Assembly (NCBI GenBank): GCA_035532115.1
Contig: DATKRO010000070.1
Coordinates: 1 to 64,000 of the forward strand
Source: Acaudatibacter sp035532115
GTDB taxonomy: Bacteria > Pseudomonadota > Alphaproteobacteria > Caulobacterales > Caulobacteraceae
DNA: 64,000 nt
Direction of reading: 5' to 3'
Part shown: piece by piece, positions 34,617 through 42,451 of the stretch
Layout: each line of letters starts with the position of its first letter
Numbering within the stretch: the first letter of the stretch is position 1
Notes under the pieces: model-generated
Seen by the model: the letters and a program-made list of their open reading frames with translations, nothing else
Databases searched by the model: none
Told to the model about the DNA's origin: nothing
Position numbers and translations under genes: made by a program

Positions 34617-34854
34617 GGCGATGTGCGCCCATCCGTCGACAGGCGCTCTTCGTCGAGGCCCTGGATGAAGACGTTGGCAAGGAGGATGTTGTCGCGAATG
34701 TCCAGAAGGGCCAGTTGCGAGCAGGTCGAGGTCGTTCGGCGGGCCGGCTTCACCGCGAGCCACGGAACCGAACAGGGCCGCGCGCGCGACGCCGAGCTTG
34801 CGGAGTTCGCGCTCGTGAGCCTGCAAGGTCCGGAACGATCGCCTCGCGTTCCAT
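34617..34854 (-). pseudogene. Remnant of an MNT nucleotidyltransferase/HEPN toxin-antitoxin pair
   Basis: On the minus strand a fragment reads LRKLGVARAALFGSVARG followed by NDLDLL, the start of a minimal nucleotidyltransferase (GSxARG...D-x-D). In a different frame just after it comes LALLDIRDNILLANVFIQGL, the start of a HEPN domain. The two are fused by a deletion that removed most of the nucleotidyltransferase, the HEPN part breaks off soon after DEERLSTDGRTSPRRV, and the N-terminus is also frame-disrupted. This is all that is found between the regulator at 34583 and the gene ending at 34896. Confidence 0.6.
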
Positions 34855-34895
34855 GCCTGGAATATAGGCCCGGCGATCTATCAGGCGTAGGCCCA

Positions 34896-35198
34896 TCAGT
34901 CGGCGGGCGTGGAAGGCTTATTCCTCGGCCCCCGCCGCGGCTTGCCGGCGGCCTTGGCGGCGATTTCCTTCAGCTTGACGCCTTGCAGCATCGAGAGCGC
35001 CGCGCCGGGCGCGCCCTTGTCGGGGTCGGCGAAGGCGCGGCCATATCTGGCGAGGCGGTCTTCGACCGAGCCGATGAATTCGCCTTCCCAATCCGAGAGC
35101 TTCACTCCGGCGCGCTCGGCGGCGCGCCTGGCGCGCCGCAGCGCATTCAGGGCCGCGCGCCGGACCTGGGCCTTGCGATCCAGCGGCGCGCGCTTCAC
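34896..35198 (-). CDS. Hypothetical basic protein coupled to gapR
   Basis: A 100-residue, Lys/Arg-rich protein not recognised as a named family. It begins MKRAPLDRKAQVRRAALNAL and ends in a basic tail (AAKAAGKPRRGPRNKPST). Helical, no membrane segment, no cysteine. Its start overlaps the gapR stop by four bases, so it is cotranslated with a nucleoid-associated protein. DNA- or RNA-binding by charge is possible but not shown. Confidence 0.7.
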   Translation of the reverse strand: MKRAPLDRKAQVRRAALNALRRARRAAERAGVKLSDWEGEFIGSVEDRLARYGRAFADPDKGAPGAALSMLQGVKLKEIAAKAAGKPRRGPRNKPSTPAD

Positions 35199-35461
35199 AA
35201 GCCCCCGATGGCCGCGACGTAGAGTTCGATCAGGGCCTCCTCCTCCTGGAGCTTGGCTGCGTCGGCCTTGCGCAGGCGCACCACCTTGCGCAGAATCTTG
35301 GTGTCGAAGCCCTCGCCCTTGGCCTCGGCATAGACTTCCTTCAGATCGTTGGCCACGGTCGCCTTGTCCTCCTCCAGCCGCTCGATCCGTTCGACGAAGC
35401 TCTTGAGCTTGCCCTGGGCGCTGGCGTTCAGGATCTCGAGGTTGGAGGAATCGTCGGCCAT
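35195..35461 (-). CDS. gapR: Nucleoid-associated protein GapR (DUF2312)
   Basis: An 88-residue coiled-coil protein of the DUF2312 family: KSFVERIERLEEDKATVAND followed by LKEVYAEAKGEGFDTKILRK and VVRLRKAD. In Caulobacter GapR is essential, forms a tetrameric clamp and binds overtwisted AT-rich DNA. Length and core match well. It is followed on the same strand by the basic hypothetical gene (ATGA overlap) and preceded by rpmJ. Confidence 0.93.
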   Translation of the reverse strand: MADDSSNLEILNASAQGKLKSFVERIERLEEDKATVANDLKEVYAEAKGEGFDTKILRKVVRLRKADAAKLQEEEALIELYVAAIGGL

Positions 35462-35552
35462 GGGCGCAGCTCGCTTGCGGAACGGGAGGGATCGAAGGTG
35501 AATCGCGACGGCGTCGCCGCCTGGCGGTGCGGAGGGTCCGGCCGCCGGCGCG

Positions 35553-35678
35553 TCAGCCCTGCCGGGCCTTGTAGCGCGGGTCGGTCTTGTTGATGACGTA
35601 GATTCGGCCTTTGCGGCGCACCAGCTTGCAGTCGCGGTGGCGCGTCTTCAGCGTTCTCAGAGAGCTGCGGACTTTCAT
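35553..35678 (-). CDS. rpmJ: Ribosomal protein L36
   Basis: A 41-residue L36: MKVRSSLRTLKTRHRDCKLV followed by RRKGRIYVINKTDPRYKARQ. This is the type with a single remaining Cys and no zinc ribbon, as is common in alphaproteobacteria. GGAAGAAG immediately precedes the ATG. Located away from the main ribosomal operon, as often in this group. Confidence 0.95.
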   Translation of the reverse strand: MKVRSSLRTLKTRHRDCKLVRRKGRIYVINKTDPRYKARQG

Positions 35679-35773
35679 CTTCTTCCGGACGAGAGAGCTT
35701 CAGGGGGAACTGCGGAGCGCGCGGGTATAGAAACCGGCCCAGGCGAAGTCAACCGAGGCGCCGCCGAGACCAC

Positions 35774-35852
35774 GGCAAAGAGTTCGGGCCGACGAGACGC
35801 TCATCATCGCCGTCACCCCGGCCCCGGCTCGCGCTTCGCTCGGCCGGGGTGA
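35774..35852 (-). repeat. Dispersed intergenic repeat, copy C, interrupted by the IS element
   Basis: The left part (35774-35808) is the reverse complement of 123-157 with very few changes. It continues into GCCGTCACCCCGGCC (35809-35823) and GGCCGGGGTGA (35842-35852), where the IS110-family element begins. The rest, CGGCGATGATG, resumes right after the element at 37050-37060. Confidence 0.75.
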
Positions 35853-35929
35853 TGGGTGGACAGCCCCCGGAGGGCATCGAGATGTGCCAGGCTGGTGGTG
35901 CTGATCCAGCGCAGAGGAGGCTGTCCGCC

Positions 35930-36798
35930 ATGGAAGCTATCAGGTTCGGAATTGATTTGGCCAAGAACGTCATTCAGGTGCACGGGGTGGACGCCTCGGG
36001 CCAGGCGGTGGTGCGCCGCCAGCTGCGGCGAGGCGAGGTCCTGAAGTTTTTTGCAACGCGGCCGCCGGCGCTGATCGGCATGGAGGCGTGCGGCTCGGCG
36101 CACTATTGGGCGCGCGCGCTGATCGGGCTGGGCCATGAGGTCAAGCTGATGCCGCCGATCTACGTGAAGGGCTACGTCAAGCGCACCAAGAACGATGCGC
36201 GCGACGCCGAGGGCTGCTGCGAGGCGGTGGGGCGCCCGACGATGCGCTTCGTGCCGATCAAGACGGTGGAGCAGCAGTGTCAGAGGGCGCTGCATCGGGC
36301 CAGGGACCTTCTGGTGCGCCAGCGCACCCAGCAGGCGAACGCCATCCGGGCCATGCTCTACGAGCTGGGTCTGATCGGGGCCAAGGGCCGCGCCGGGACG
36401 GCGGCCTTGGCCGAGCGCATCGAGACCGGCGCCGATCTTCCCGAACTCGTCCTGGTCCCGGCCAGGGCTCTGGTCCGTCGCTGGCGCGCGCTCGACGAAG
36501 AGATCGCAGGGCTCGACAGCGAGATCGGGGCTCAGGCCCGGCGCGACGAGGCGTGCCGGCGTCTGACGGCGATTCCAGGCGTCGGGCCCATCACCGCCCA
36601 TGCGGTGGTCTGCGCCATCGGCGATGGACGACAGTTCGCCCCGTCAAGGTCGCCGTCGTCGCCCAGGCCGCCAAGAACGCCCGCATCGCCTGGGCGGTGC
36701 TCGCCAAGAACGAGGAGTTCAGAGCCGCCGAACCGAAGCGAGCGGCGCCGCGCAGGTCAGCAATGGGCGAGACCTGCGCAGCGCCGCTCCCAGCCTGA
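35930..36798 (+). pseudogene. IS110-family transposase with internal deletion
   Basis: The ATG behind AGAGGAGG opens an IS110 transposase with the DEDD catalytic residues FGIDLAKN, LIGMEACGSAHYW and KNDARDAEG, and the second-domain start LTAIPGVGPITAHAV. At about 36643, after GDGRQFA, the frame jumps by one base to KVAVVAQAAKNARIAWAVLA, which normally lies some 57 residues later. The Tnp C-terminal segment carrying the conserved Ser is therefore missing and the gene is inactive. The open frame that continues beyond 36800 has no biological meaning. Confidence 0.85.
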
Positions 36799-37031
36799 AG
36801 GTTCGAAAGCTCTCCAAAAGGCAAAGGAGCGAAAGGCGGACAAGGCACAATGGTCAGGACCTGGGCCGGGACACTCCGTTCCGTCAGTGCGCCTCCAGCG
36901 CGTCGGGGTGATTGGAGACCCGGCCTCGCGAAACCCTTGCCAGCGGCCATACATCAAGGCCGCACTCAAAGGCCGGATACATGACCGCTCCAGACCGTGC
37001 GCCGCGAACACCTTCGCCTACTTGCCGAAAC
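36799..37031 (+). ncRNA. Non-coding 3' end of the IS, candidate seekRNA/bridge RNA region
   Basis: In IS1111-type elements the targeting RNA is encoded between the transposase and the right end. This region is non-coding, starts right after the transposase stop and extends to the right inverted repeat. It contains no other gene. The assignment rests on position and on the element class; the guide loops could not be identified by eye. Confidence 0.3.
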
Positions 37032-37153
37032 GGGGCCGTCCATACACGACGGCGATGATGGTCAACCCTCCGCGAATTAGCCCTTTCGCAACCCGACCGC
37101 ATCGCCGTGTCGGCACGGTGCTCGGCCTTTGGCCCCGAGCGCGCCTTTGCGCG

Positions 37154-38107
37154 CTATGGCTGGCCGGCGCCGCCCGCGTCCAGGATGGCGTGGGCCGCTT
37201 GGACGTCGCGGCGGATCTGGGCCAGCATGGCTTCGATGGGCTCGAACTTCTCCTCGGGGCGCAGGAAGGCGACGAGGTCGGTCTCGATGGTCTCGCCGTA
37301 GATGTCCTCGTCGAAGTCGAACAGCCAGACCTCGAGGCGCGGCTCGACGAGGCCGGTGGTGGGATTGACGCCGATGTTGGCGACGCCGCCCAGTTCGCGC
37401 CCGTCGCGAAGGCGCGTGCGGGTAGCGTAGACGCCGAATCGCGGCGCGACATATTCGCCGAGCTGCACGTTGGCGGTGGGGATGCCGAGCTTGCGGCCGA
37501 GCTGGCGTCCCTTCTGCACCACGCCCTCGATGGCGAAGGGCCGGCCGAGCAGCGCCGCGGCGTGTTCGGGACGCCCCTGGCGCAACGCGTCGCGGATCGC
37601 GCTGGAAGAGATCTTGGTCCCGTCCCCGGTCTCGACCGGCTCGGCGACGGAGACCGAAAAGCCCAGGGCCTGGCCATAGCGCCCGATCGCCGCCGGATCG
37701 CCGGTTCGATCCTTGCCGAAGTTGACGTCGAAGCCCACGGCCACGTGGCGAACCCCGAGGCCGCCCCAGAGGATCTCCTCGACGAAGGCGCGGTCGGTGA
37801 GGCTGGCCATCTGCTGGCCGAACGGCAGCAGGTAGAGGCGCTCGGCGCCGAGACGCTCGACGGCCCTGGCGAGCTGGTGCGGATTGGTGAGGCGAAACGG
37901 CGGGCCGCCCGGATGGAACAGCGCCCGGGGATGCGGCTCCAGACTGACGACGCCCAGCGGCGCATCGAGGCGCCGCGCCGCCGCGGCGGCGTCGGCGATC
38001 ACCTGCTGGTGGCCGCGATGCACGCCGTCGAAGTTGCCGAAGGCGACCGCCGCCGCGCGATCGGCCGGTCCAAGTCCCTGCCAGTGATGATAGACGGCGA
38101 GCGCCAT
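37154..38107 (-). CDS. ribF: Bifunctional riboflavin kinase / FAD synthetase
   Basis: A 317-residue enzyme making FMN and then FAD. The N-terminal adenylyltransferase has VAFGNFDGVHRGHQ and VGFDVNFGKDRTGD, with SSSAIRDALRQG; the C-terminal riboflavin kinase has KGRQLGRKLGIPTANVQL and the catalytic region EDIYGETIETDLVAFLRPEE. The start is the ATG giving MALAVYHHWQG, preceded by TGA in TGATG; a GTG 12 bp upstream is the alternative. A short leader ORF with a strong Shine-Dalgarno ends on this start codon. Next to the TIGR01459 gene, as in related genomes. Confidence 0.92.
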   Translation of the reverse strand: MALAVYHHWQGLGPADRAAAVAFGNFDGVHRGHQQVIADAAAAARRLDAPLGVVSLEPHPRALFHPGGPPFRLTNPHQLARAVERLGAERLYLLPFGQQMASLTDRAFVEEILWGGLGVRHVAVGFDVNFGKDRTGDPAAIGRYGQALGFSVSVAEPVETGDGTKISSSAIRDALRQGRPEHAAALLGRPFAIEGVVQKGRQLGRKLGIPTANVQLGEYVAPRFGVYATRTRLRDGRELGGVANIGVNPTTGLVEPRLEVWLFDFDEDIYGETIETDLVAFLRPEEKFEPIEAMLAQIRRDVQAAHAILDAGGAGQP

Positions 38108-38133
38108 CAGGCGTCGCACCGGATCGGGGCCAT
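38107..38133 (-). CDS. Possible 8-residue leader peptide before ribF
   Basis: ATG at 38133 with AAGGAG seven bases upstream reads MAPIRCDA and stops at TGA overlapping the ribF ATG (TGATG). ribF itself has no Shine-Dalgarno. The arrangement suggests that ribF is translated by reinitiation after the leader. Inference from sequence only. Confidence 0.4.
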   Translation of the reverse strand: MAPIRCDA

Positions 38134-38197
38134 GCCAACGCTCCTTCGGCGGTTCGAGCGCGACGCTTGTAGCGCGTTCGCCGCCGATGGCGAGAGC

Positions 38198-39058
38198 TTA
38201 CCAGGCAAGCTTGGCCATGGCGTAGCGCGCCTGCGCCCCTTCACCAGCGAGGAAGGCGGCGGCCGCGGCGGGATCGAGATCCCCGGCCGGCGTCAGCGTC
38301 TCCTGCGCGTGGATGCCGGCGCCGATGAAGAGGGCGTCGAGGCCCTGGGCGGCGGCGCCGGCGAGATCGGTGGCCACGCCGTCGCCGATCGCGAGGACGC
38401 GCGCCCGCTCGGGCGGCCGGCCCAGGCGCTCGGCCACGGCGGCGAGGCAGACGTCGTAGATCGGCGCATGCGGCTTGCCGGCCATCTCCACCGCGCCGCC
38501 CAGGGAGGCGTAGAGGTCGGCGAGCGCGCCGCCGCAATAGACCAGCCGGTCGCCGCGCTGCACCACGCGGTCGGGGTTGGCGCAGATCATCACGAGGCCG
38601 CGGCGGGCGGCGCGCACGAAGCGCTCCCGGTAGTCCTGCGGCGTCTCGCGCTCGTCATCGACAGGCCCGGTGCAGGCGATGAAGGCCGCCTCTTCGAGCC
38701 CGGCGAACCCAAGGCCGAGACCCTCGTAGAGCGGCGCGTCCCGCTCCGGCCCGATCGCCCAGGCTGGCCCCGGTGCGCGGGCGGCGAGCAGGGCGCGGGT
38801 GGCGTCGCCGGAGGTGACGAGCGCATCGTAGGCGGCGCGCGGCACGCCCAGCGCGTCCAGCTGGCCCCTCACCTGGGGCGAGGGACGGGGCGAATTGGAG
38901 ATCAGGATCACCGGCCCGACGCGGCCGCGCCACTGCGCCAGCGCCGCGCCGGCGACGGGAAAGCTCTCGCGCCCGTCATGGACGACGCCCCAGACGTCGC
39001 AGAGGAGCGCGTCGTAGTCGGCCGCGAGTTCGCCAAGCCCCTGGATGGATTGCATCAT
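38198..39058 (-). CDS. HAD-superfamily class IIA hydrolase, TIGR01459 family
   Basis: A 286-residue HAD phosphatase with motif I YDALLCDVWGVVHDG, motif II Thr/Ser in ILISNSP, and the C-terminal motif IV region VLAIGDGVATDLAGA. It belongs to the NagD-like class IIA subset found in alphaproteobacteria, usually beside ribF. The natural substrate is unknown. Start ATG 39058 gives MMQSIQGLGELAADYDALL. Confidence 0.9.
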   Translation of the reverse strand: MMQSIQGLGELAADYDALLCDVWGVVHDGRESFPVAGAALAQWRGRVGPVILISNSPRPSPQVRGQLDALGVPRAAYDALVTSGDATRALLAARAPGPAWAIGPERDAPLYEGLGLGFAGLEEAAFIACTGPVDDERETPQDYRERFVRAARRGLVMICANPDRVVQRGDRLVYCGGALADLYASLGGAVEMAGKPHAPIYDVCLAAVAERLGRPPERARVLAIGDGVATDLAGAAAQGLDALFIGAGIHAQETLTPAGDLDPAAAAAFLAGEGAQARYAMAKLAW

Positions 39059-39098
39059 GCCGGCGCTTTGGCCCTGCGCCGGGCGAGCCCGTCAAGCT

Positions 39099-40352
39099 CT
39101 AGCCCGCGGCGCGGCGGCGCAGGGCGGCCTGGATGAACTCGGCCGGCGGCTCGGTCTCGGCCAGGACCGCGTCGCGGATCGGGCGCGGCTCGCCGAACAG
39201 ATGCCCCTGGCCGAAGCCGATGTTGAGGTCGAGCACGTCGACCACCTCGCGCTCGCTCTCCACCTTCTCGGCCACCAGCTCGACGCCGTGGCGGCGCGCC
39301 AGATGGGCGAGGTCGGCGGCGGCGAGACCGGGGAGGGCCTTCCAGGCCAGCACCCCGCCAGCCTCTTCCAGTCCGCCGAGCAGCACCGGCGCAGCGATCT
39401 TGACGAACCTGACGTCGGCGCGGGCGAGATCCTGGAAGTCGAGGTCGAGCCTGGCGACCTTGTCGATGGAGAAGTGGAAGCCGAGGTCGGCGAGCTTGGC
39501 CATGTTGCGCGCTTCCAGCCGCCCGCGGGTCTCGAAGGCGCTCTGGCCGAGTTCGAAGATGAGCGCGTCGGCGAGGTCGCGGTTGGCGCCGAGAAACTCC
39601 ATGAACGGCGGGAAAAACGCCTCGTCGCCCAGGCTGGCGAGCGAGATGTTGCAGAAGATGCCGATCTTGCGGTCCTGCCGGGCGAGGCGCCGCACGATCT
39701 GGACGCAGCGGAACAGCAGGAGGTTGTCGATCGCCGCCACCAGTCCCCCCGGCTCGGCGACGCTGAGGAACTCCGCCGGCATCAGCACCCGGCCGGTCTC
39801 GTCCCTGAGCCGCGAGAAGCTCTCGTAGAACTGGGTGCGCCGCTGCGGCAGACTGACCACGGCCTGCAGATAGAGGTCGACCCGCCCGGCCGCGAGCGCC
39901 TGGCTGACGGTCTCCAGGAGGGCGCCGGACTGGGGCGAGGCCTCGCGGCCGCGCGCCCGCGCCACCTGGCCGCTGAGTTCGGCCTCGAGGCGCTCGCCGA
40001 TCTGGTGCACCACGTCCTCGAGCAGCTGCACCTCGCTGGAAAGCTCCTCGGAGCGGCGCAGGGCGTCGTCGACGGCGGCCTCGACCTCGGCGGAGAGCCT
40101 GGTCTCCAGCTTGCCCAGGCGCGCGGCGACGGCGCGCTGGGCGTCCAGCACTTCGGCGATCTCGAGGCTCGAGGCGCGCAGATCCAGGCTGCGGGCGGCC
40201 AGGGCGTGCACGGCGAGCGCCAGGGCGAGCGCGCCGGCGAAGGCGGCCATGCCCGCGCCGGCGCCGGCGCCGAAGCCCCAGGCGACGACCGCGCCGATCA
40301 GCGCCAGGCAGATGTAGGCGCCGACGAGCAGCGCCGTGGTGAGCTTGCGCAC
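39099..40352 (-). CDS. TipF-like membrane protein with degenerate EAL domain
   Basis: A 417-residue protein: two N-terminal membrane segments (LLVGAYICLALIGAVVAWGF, AFAGALALALAVHALAAR), a coiled coil of about 70 residues (LEIAEVLDAQRAVAARLGKL to HQIGERLEAEL), then an EAL-type domain. The EAL signature is changed (FYESFSRLRDETG) and the later DDFGTG-type motif is SIDKVARLDL, so cyclic-di-GMP hydrolysis is unlikely and binding is more plausible. Layout matches Caulobacter TipF, a c-di-GMP-binding flagellar placement factor. Assignment by layout rather than identity. Confidence 0.7.
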   Translation of the reverse strand: MRKLTTALLVGAYICLALIGAVVAWGFGAGAGAGMAAFAGALALALAVHALAARSLDLRASSLEIAEVLDAQRAVAARLGKLETRLSAEVEAAVDDALRRSEELSSEVQLLEDVVHQIGERLEAELSGQVARARGREASPQSGALLETVSQALAAGRVDLYLQAVVSLPQRRTQFYESFSRLRDETGRVLMPAEFLSVAEPGGLVAAIDNLLLFRCVQIVRRLARQDRKIGIFCNISLASLGDEAFFPPFMEFLGANRDLADALIFELGQSAFETRGRLEARNMAKLADLGFHFSIDKVARLDLDFQDLARADVRFVKIAAPVLLGGLEEAGGVLAWKALPGLAAADLAHLARRHGVELVAEKVESEREVVDVLDLNIGFGQGHLFGEPRPIRDAVLAETEPPAEFIQAALRRRAAG

Positions 40353-40443
40353 CTGAGCCCCTCGGAGGCGAATCGCTTGGCGGGCAGTATCACGCCGAGG
40401 CGCGCCGCAAGTCGAATGGTTAAAGCGCCGCCCTCGGCCGAGG

Positions 40444-41322
40444 CTAGCGCGTCGGAATCGGCTTCTCGCCGCGATAGTCGTAGAAGCCGCGGCCCGACTT
40501 GCGGCCGAGCCAGCCGGCCTCGACGTATTTCACCAGCAATGGGCAGGGACGGTACTTGGAGTCGGCGAGGCCGTCGTAGAGCACGTTCATGATCGCCAGC
40601 ACGGTGTCGAGGCCGATGAAGTCGCCCAGTTCGAGCGGCCCCATCGGGTGGTTCGCGCCCAGCCGCATGGCGGTGTCGATGGCGTCCACCGTGCCGACGC
40701 CCTCGTAGAGGGTGTAGATCGCCTCGTTGATCATCGGCACCAGGATGCGGTTGACGATAAAGGCGGGAAAGTCCTCGGCGTTGGCGGTGGTCTTGCCCAG
40801 CGACCTGGCGAAGCCGACCGCGGCCTCGTAGGTGCCCGCGTCGGTGGCGATGCCGCGGATGATCTCCACCAGCTTCATCACCGGCACCGGATTCATGAAG
40901 TGCAGGCCGATGAAGTGCTCGGGCCGGTCGGTGGTGGAGGCGAGCCGGGTGATCGAGATCGAGGAGGTGTTGGAGGCGAGCAGGGTGTGGCTGTCCAGGT
41001 GCGGCTGCAGCGCCTTGAAGATCTGCTTCTTGACCTCCTCGTCTTCGGTCGCCGCCTCGATGGCGAGGTCGGCCTTGCCGATCTCGTTCAGGGTCTCGAC
41101 GGGGCGGATGCGGGCCATGGCCTCGCGCTTGTCGATCTCGCCGACGACGCCGCGGGCCACCTGGCGCGACATGTTGCGGTCGATCAGCCTGAGGGCGTCG
41201 TCGATCCTGGCGCGCGCCAGATCGTTCAGCAGCACTTCGTAGCCTGCGAGCGCACAGACGTGCGCGATGCCGCTGCCCATCTGGCCGGCGCCGATGACGC
41301 CGACCGTCTTGATATCCGCCAT
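40444..41322 (-). CDS. 3-hydroxybutyryl-CoA dehydrogenase
   Basis: A 292-residue 3-hydroxyacyl-CoA dehydrogenase oxidising (S)-3-hydroxybutyryl-CoA with NAD. Rossmann start VGVIGAGQMGSGIAHVCALA, then LLASNTSSISIT, the catalytic His in FIGLHFMNPVPVMKLVEI and the C-terminal LGANHPMGPLELGDFIGLD. The ATG giving MADIKTVGV is chosen; the longer upstream frame has no match. About 210 bp separate it from the divergent PadR operon. Confidence 0.9.
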   Translation of the reverse strand: MADIKTVGVIGAGQMGSGIAHVCALAGYEVLLNDLARARIDDALRLIDRNMSRQVARGVVGEIDKREAMARIRPVETLNEIGKADLAIEAATEDEEVKKQIFKALQPHLDSHTLLASNTSSISITRLASTTDRPEHFIGLHFMNPVPVMKLVEIIRGIATDAGTYEAAVGFARSLGKTTANAEDFPAFIVNRILVPMINEAIYTLYEGVGTVDAIDTAMRLGANHPMGPLELGDFIGLDTVLAIMNVLYDGLADSKYRPCPLLVKYVEAGWLGRKSGRGFYDYRGEKPIPTR

Positions 41323-41461
41323 TCTTTGCCTCGGGTGCCGTTGCGGCGCGTCCCCACACGCGCCGCCCAGCCGGTTCTCTAACATGATACGCCGCGCCGC
41401 CGCCAAGATATTGCTGCGATGCAGCGGACCGGCGCCGTTCGGCCCGGATTAAATCGGAGTC

Positions 41462-41484
41462 ATGCAACACACGGTACCTTGCAT
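41462..41484. promoter_or_regulatory. Inverted-repeat operator before the PadR-DUF1700 operon
   Basis: ATGCAA-N11-TTGCAT (41462-41467 and 41479-41484), a perfect inverted repeat about 50 bp upstream of the PadR start codon, in an AT-richer stretch. The probable binding site for the PadR protein itself. Confidence 0.55.
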
Positions 41485-41532
41485 AAGAGACTACTGGGCG
41501 CTAGGCCATGGCGCGTCAGTGCGAGAGGACCG

Positions 41533-41868
41533 ATGCCGGAGAGCGTGGACGTTCAGCTGAAGAAGGGGGCGCTCGATCTCTGCGTGCTGGCCTTGCTCTC
41601 GCGCGCGGAAAGCTACGCCTACGAGATCGCCAGCCGTCTCGCCGAGGCGATCGACATGGGCGAGGGCACCATCTACCCGCTGATGCGCCGCCTGCAGTCG
41701 GATGGGCTGGTGGAGACCCATCTGGTCGAGTCCCCCGCCGGTCCGCCGCGCAAATACTACCGGCTGACCGGCCAGGGCCAGGCCAGCTTCGCGGCGCAGA
41801 AGCAGGCCTGGCGGGCCTTCGCCCAGGCCGTCGACACCATACTGGGAGAGAGCGGCAATGACGCGTGA
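41533..41868 (+). CDS. PadR-family transcriptional regulator
   Basis: A 111-residue winged-helix protein: LKKGALDLCVLALLSRAESY, then MGEGTIYPLMRRLQSDGLV (the recognition wing) and PRKYYRLTGQGQASFAAQK. It matches the PadR regulators that precede DUF1700 genes and repress their own operon. Start is the ATG giving MPESVDVQLKKG, behind AGAGGA. It overlaps the DUF1700 gene by 11 bases. Confidence 0.88.
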   Translation: MPESVDVQLKKGALDLCVLALLSRAESYAYEIASRLAEAIDMGEGTIYPLMRRLQSDGLVETHLVESPAGPPRKYYRLTGQGQASFAAQKQAWRAFAQAVDTILGESGNDA

Positions 41869-42451
41869 AGCCTTCATGGCGCGGCTGCGCCAGGGCTTGA
41901 GGGGCCTGCCCGAGCAGCAGCTCGCCGACATCGCCTCCGACTACGACGCCCACTTCGCCGAGGGCGCCGCGGCCGGCCGCAGCGAGGCGGAGATCGCCCA
42001 GGCCCTTGGCGATCCTGACCGGCTGGCGCGCGAGCTGCGCGCCGAGGCCGGGCTGAAGCGCTGGGAATCCAGCCGCAATCCCGAGGCGGCGGCGGCGGCG
42101 GTGTTCGCGGTGCTGGGCCTGGGCGCCATCGACCTGATCTTCCTGCTGCCGATCCTGGTGGGGGTGGTCAGCGTCATCTGCGCGCTCGCCATCGCGGCGG
42201 TGGCGGTCTTCTTCGCCGGGGCCGTCGTGTTCGCCGCCGGCCCCTTCGCCCATCCGTTTCCCGGCGTCGGCGCTGCCCTCCTGGCGGGGCTCGGCATGAT
42301 GGCCGGCGCCGTCTTCGGCGGCTCGGTGCTGACCCTCGTCTCCATCGGCCTCGTCAACCTGCTGGTCTGGTACGGGCGGCTGCACTTTCGGCTGCTGAAG
42401 CCGGCCATCGACCCCGCGCCCGCCGCCGCCAAGGAGTTCGCCCGGCCATGA
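41858..42451 (+). CDS. DUF1700 membrane protein
   Basis: A 197-residue protein with a soluble N-terminal HAAS-type part (RQGLRGLPEQQLADIASDYD, the AGRSEAEIAQALGDPDRLAR motif) and about four hydrophobic helices (LGAIDLIFLLPILVGVVSVI to TLVSIGLVNLLVWYG). DUF1700 proteins are coupled to PadR regulators and a GIN-domain protein, forming a membrane-associated signalling unit. The stop overlaps the next start (ATGA). Confidence 0.85.
   Translation: MTREAFMARLRQGLRGLPEQQLADIASDYDAHFAEGAAAGRSEAEIAQALGDPDRLARELRAEAGLKRWESSRNPEAAAAAVFAVLGLGAIDLIFLLPILVGVVSVICALAIAAVAVFFAGAVVFAAGPFAHPFPGVGAALLAGLGMMAGAVFGGSVLTLVSIGLVNLLVWYGRLHFRLLKPAIDPAPAAAKEFARP

Larger units (their letters stand above)
35853..37049 (+). 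mobile_element. IS110-family (IS1111-type) insertion sequence, defective
   Basis: About 1.2 kb bounded by subterminal inverted repeats TGGACAGCCCC (35857-35867) and, reversed, TGGACGGCCCC (37032-37042), matching at 10 of 11 positions, a few bases inside the junctions as is usual for IS1111-type elements. It contains a damaged DEDD transposase and about 230 bp of non-coding 3' sequence. The flanks GGGGTGA and CGGCGATGATG join into the dispersed repeat seen at 108-130, so the element sits inside that repeat. Exact ends uncertain by 2-3 bases. Confidence 0.8.

Noticed and set aside
37138..37155. AGCGCGC-CTTT-GCGCGCT as a terminator of ribF
   Set aside because: The repeat overlaps the ribF stop codon region and lacks a T-tract on the minus strand.
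35849..39136. An open frame of 1095 codons on the plus strand
   Set aside because: Only the first third is the IS transposase; the rest is the antisense of ribF and the HAD hydrolase, kept open by high GC content. No family features after 36650.
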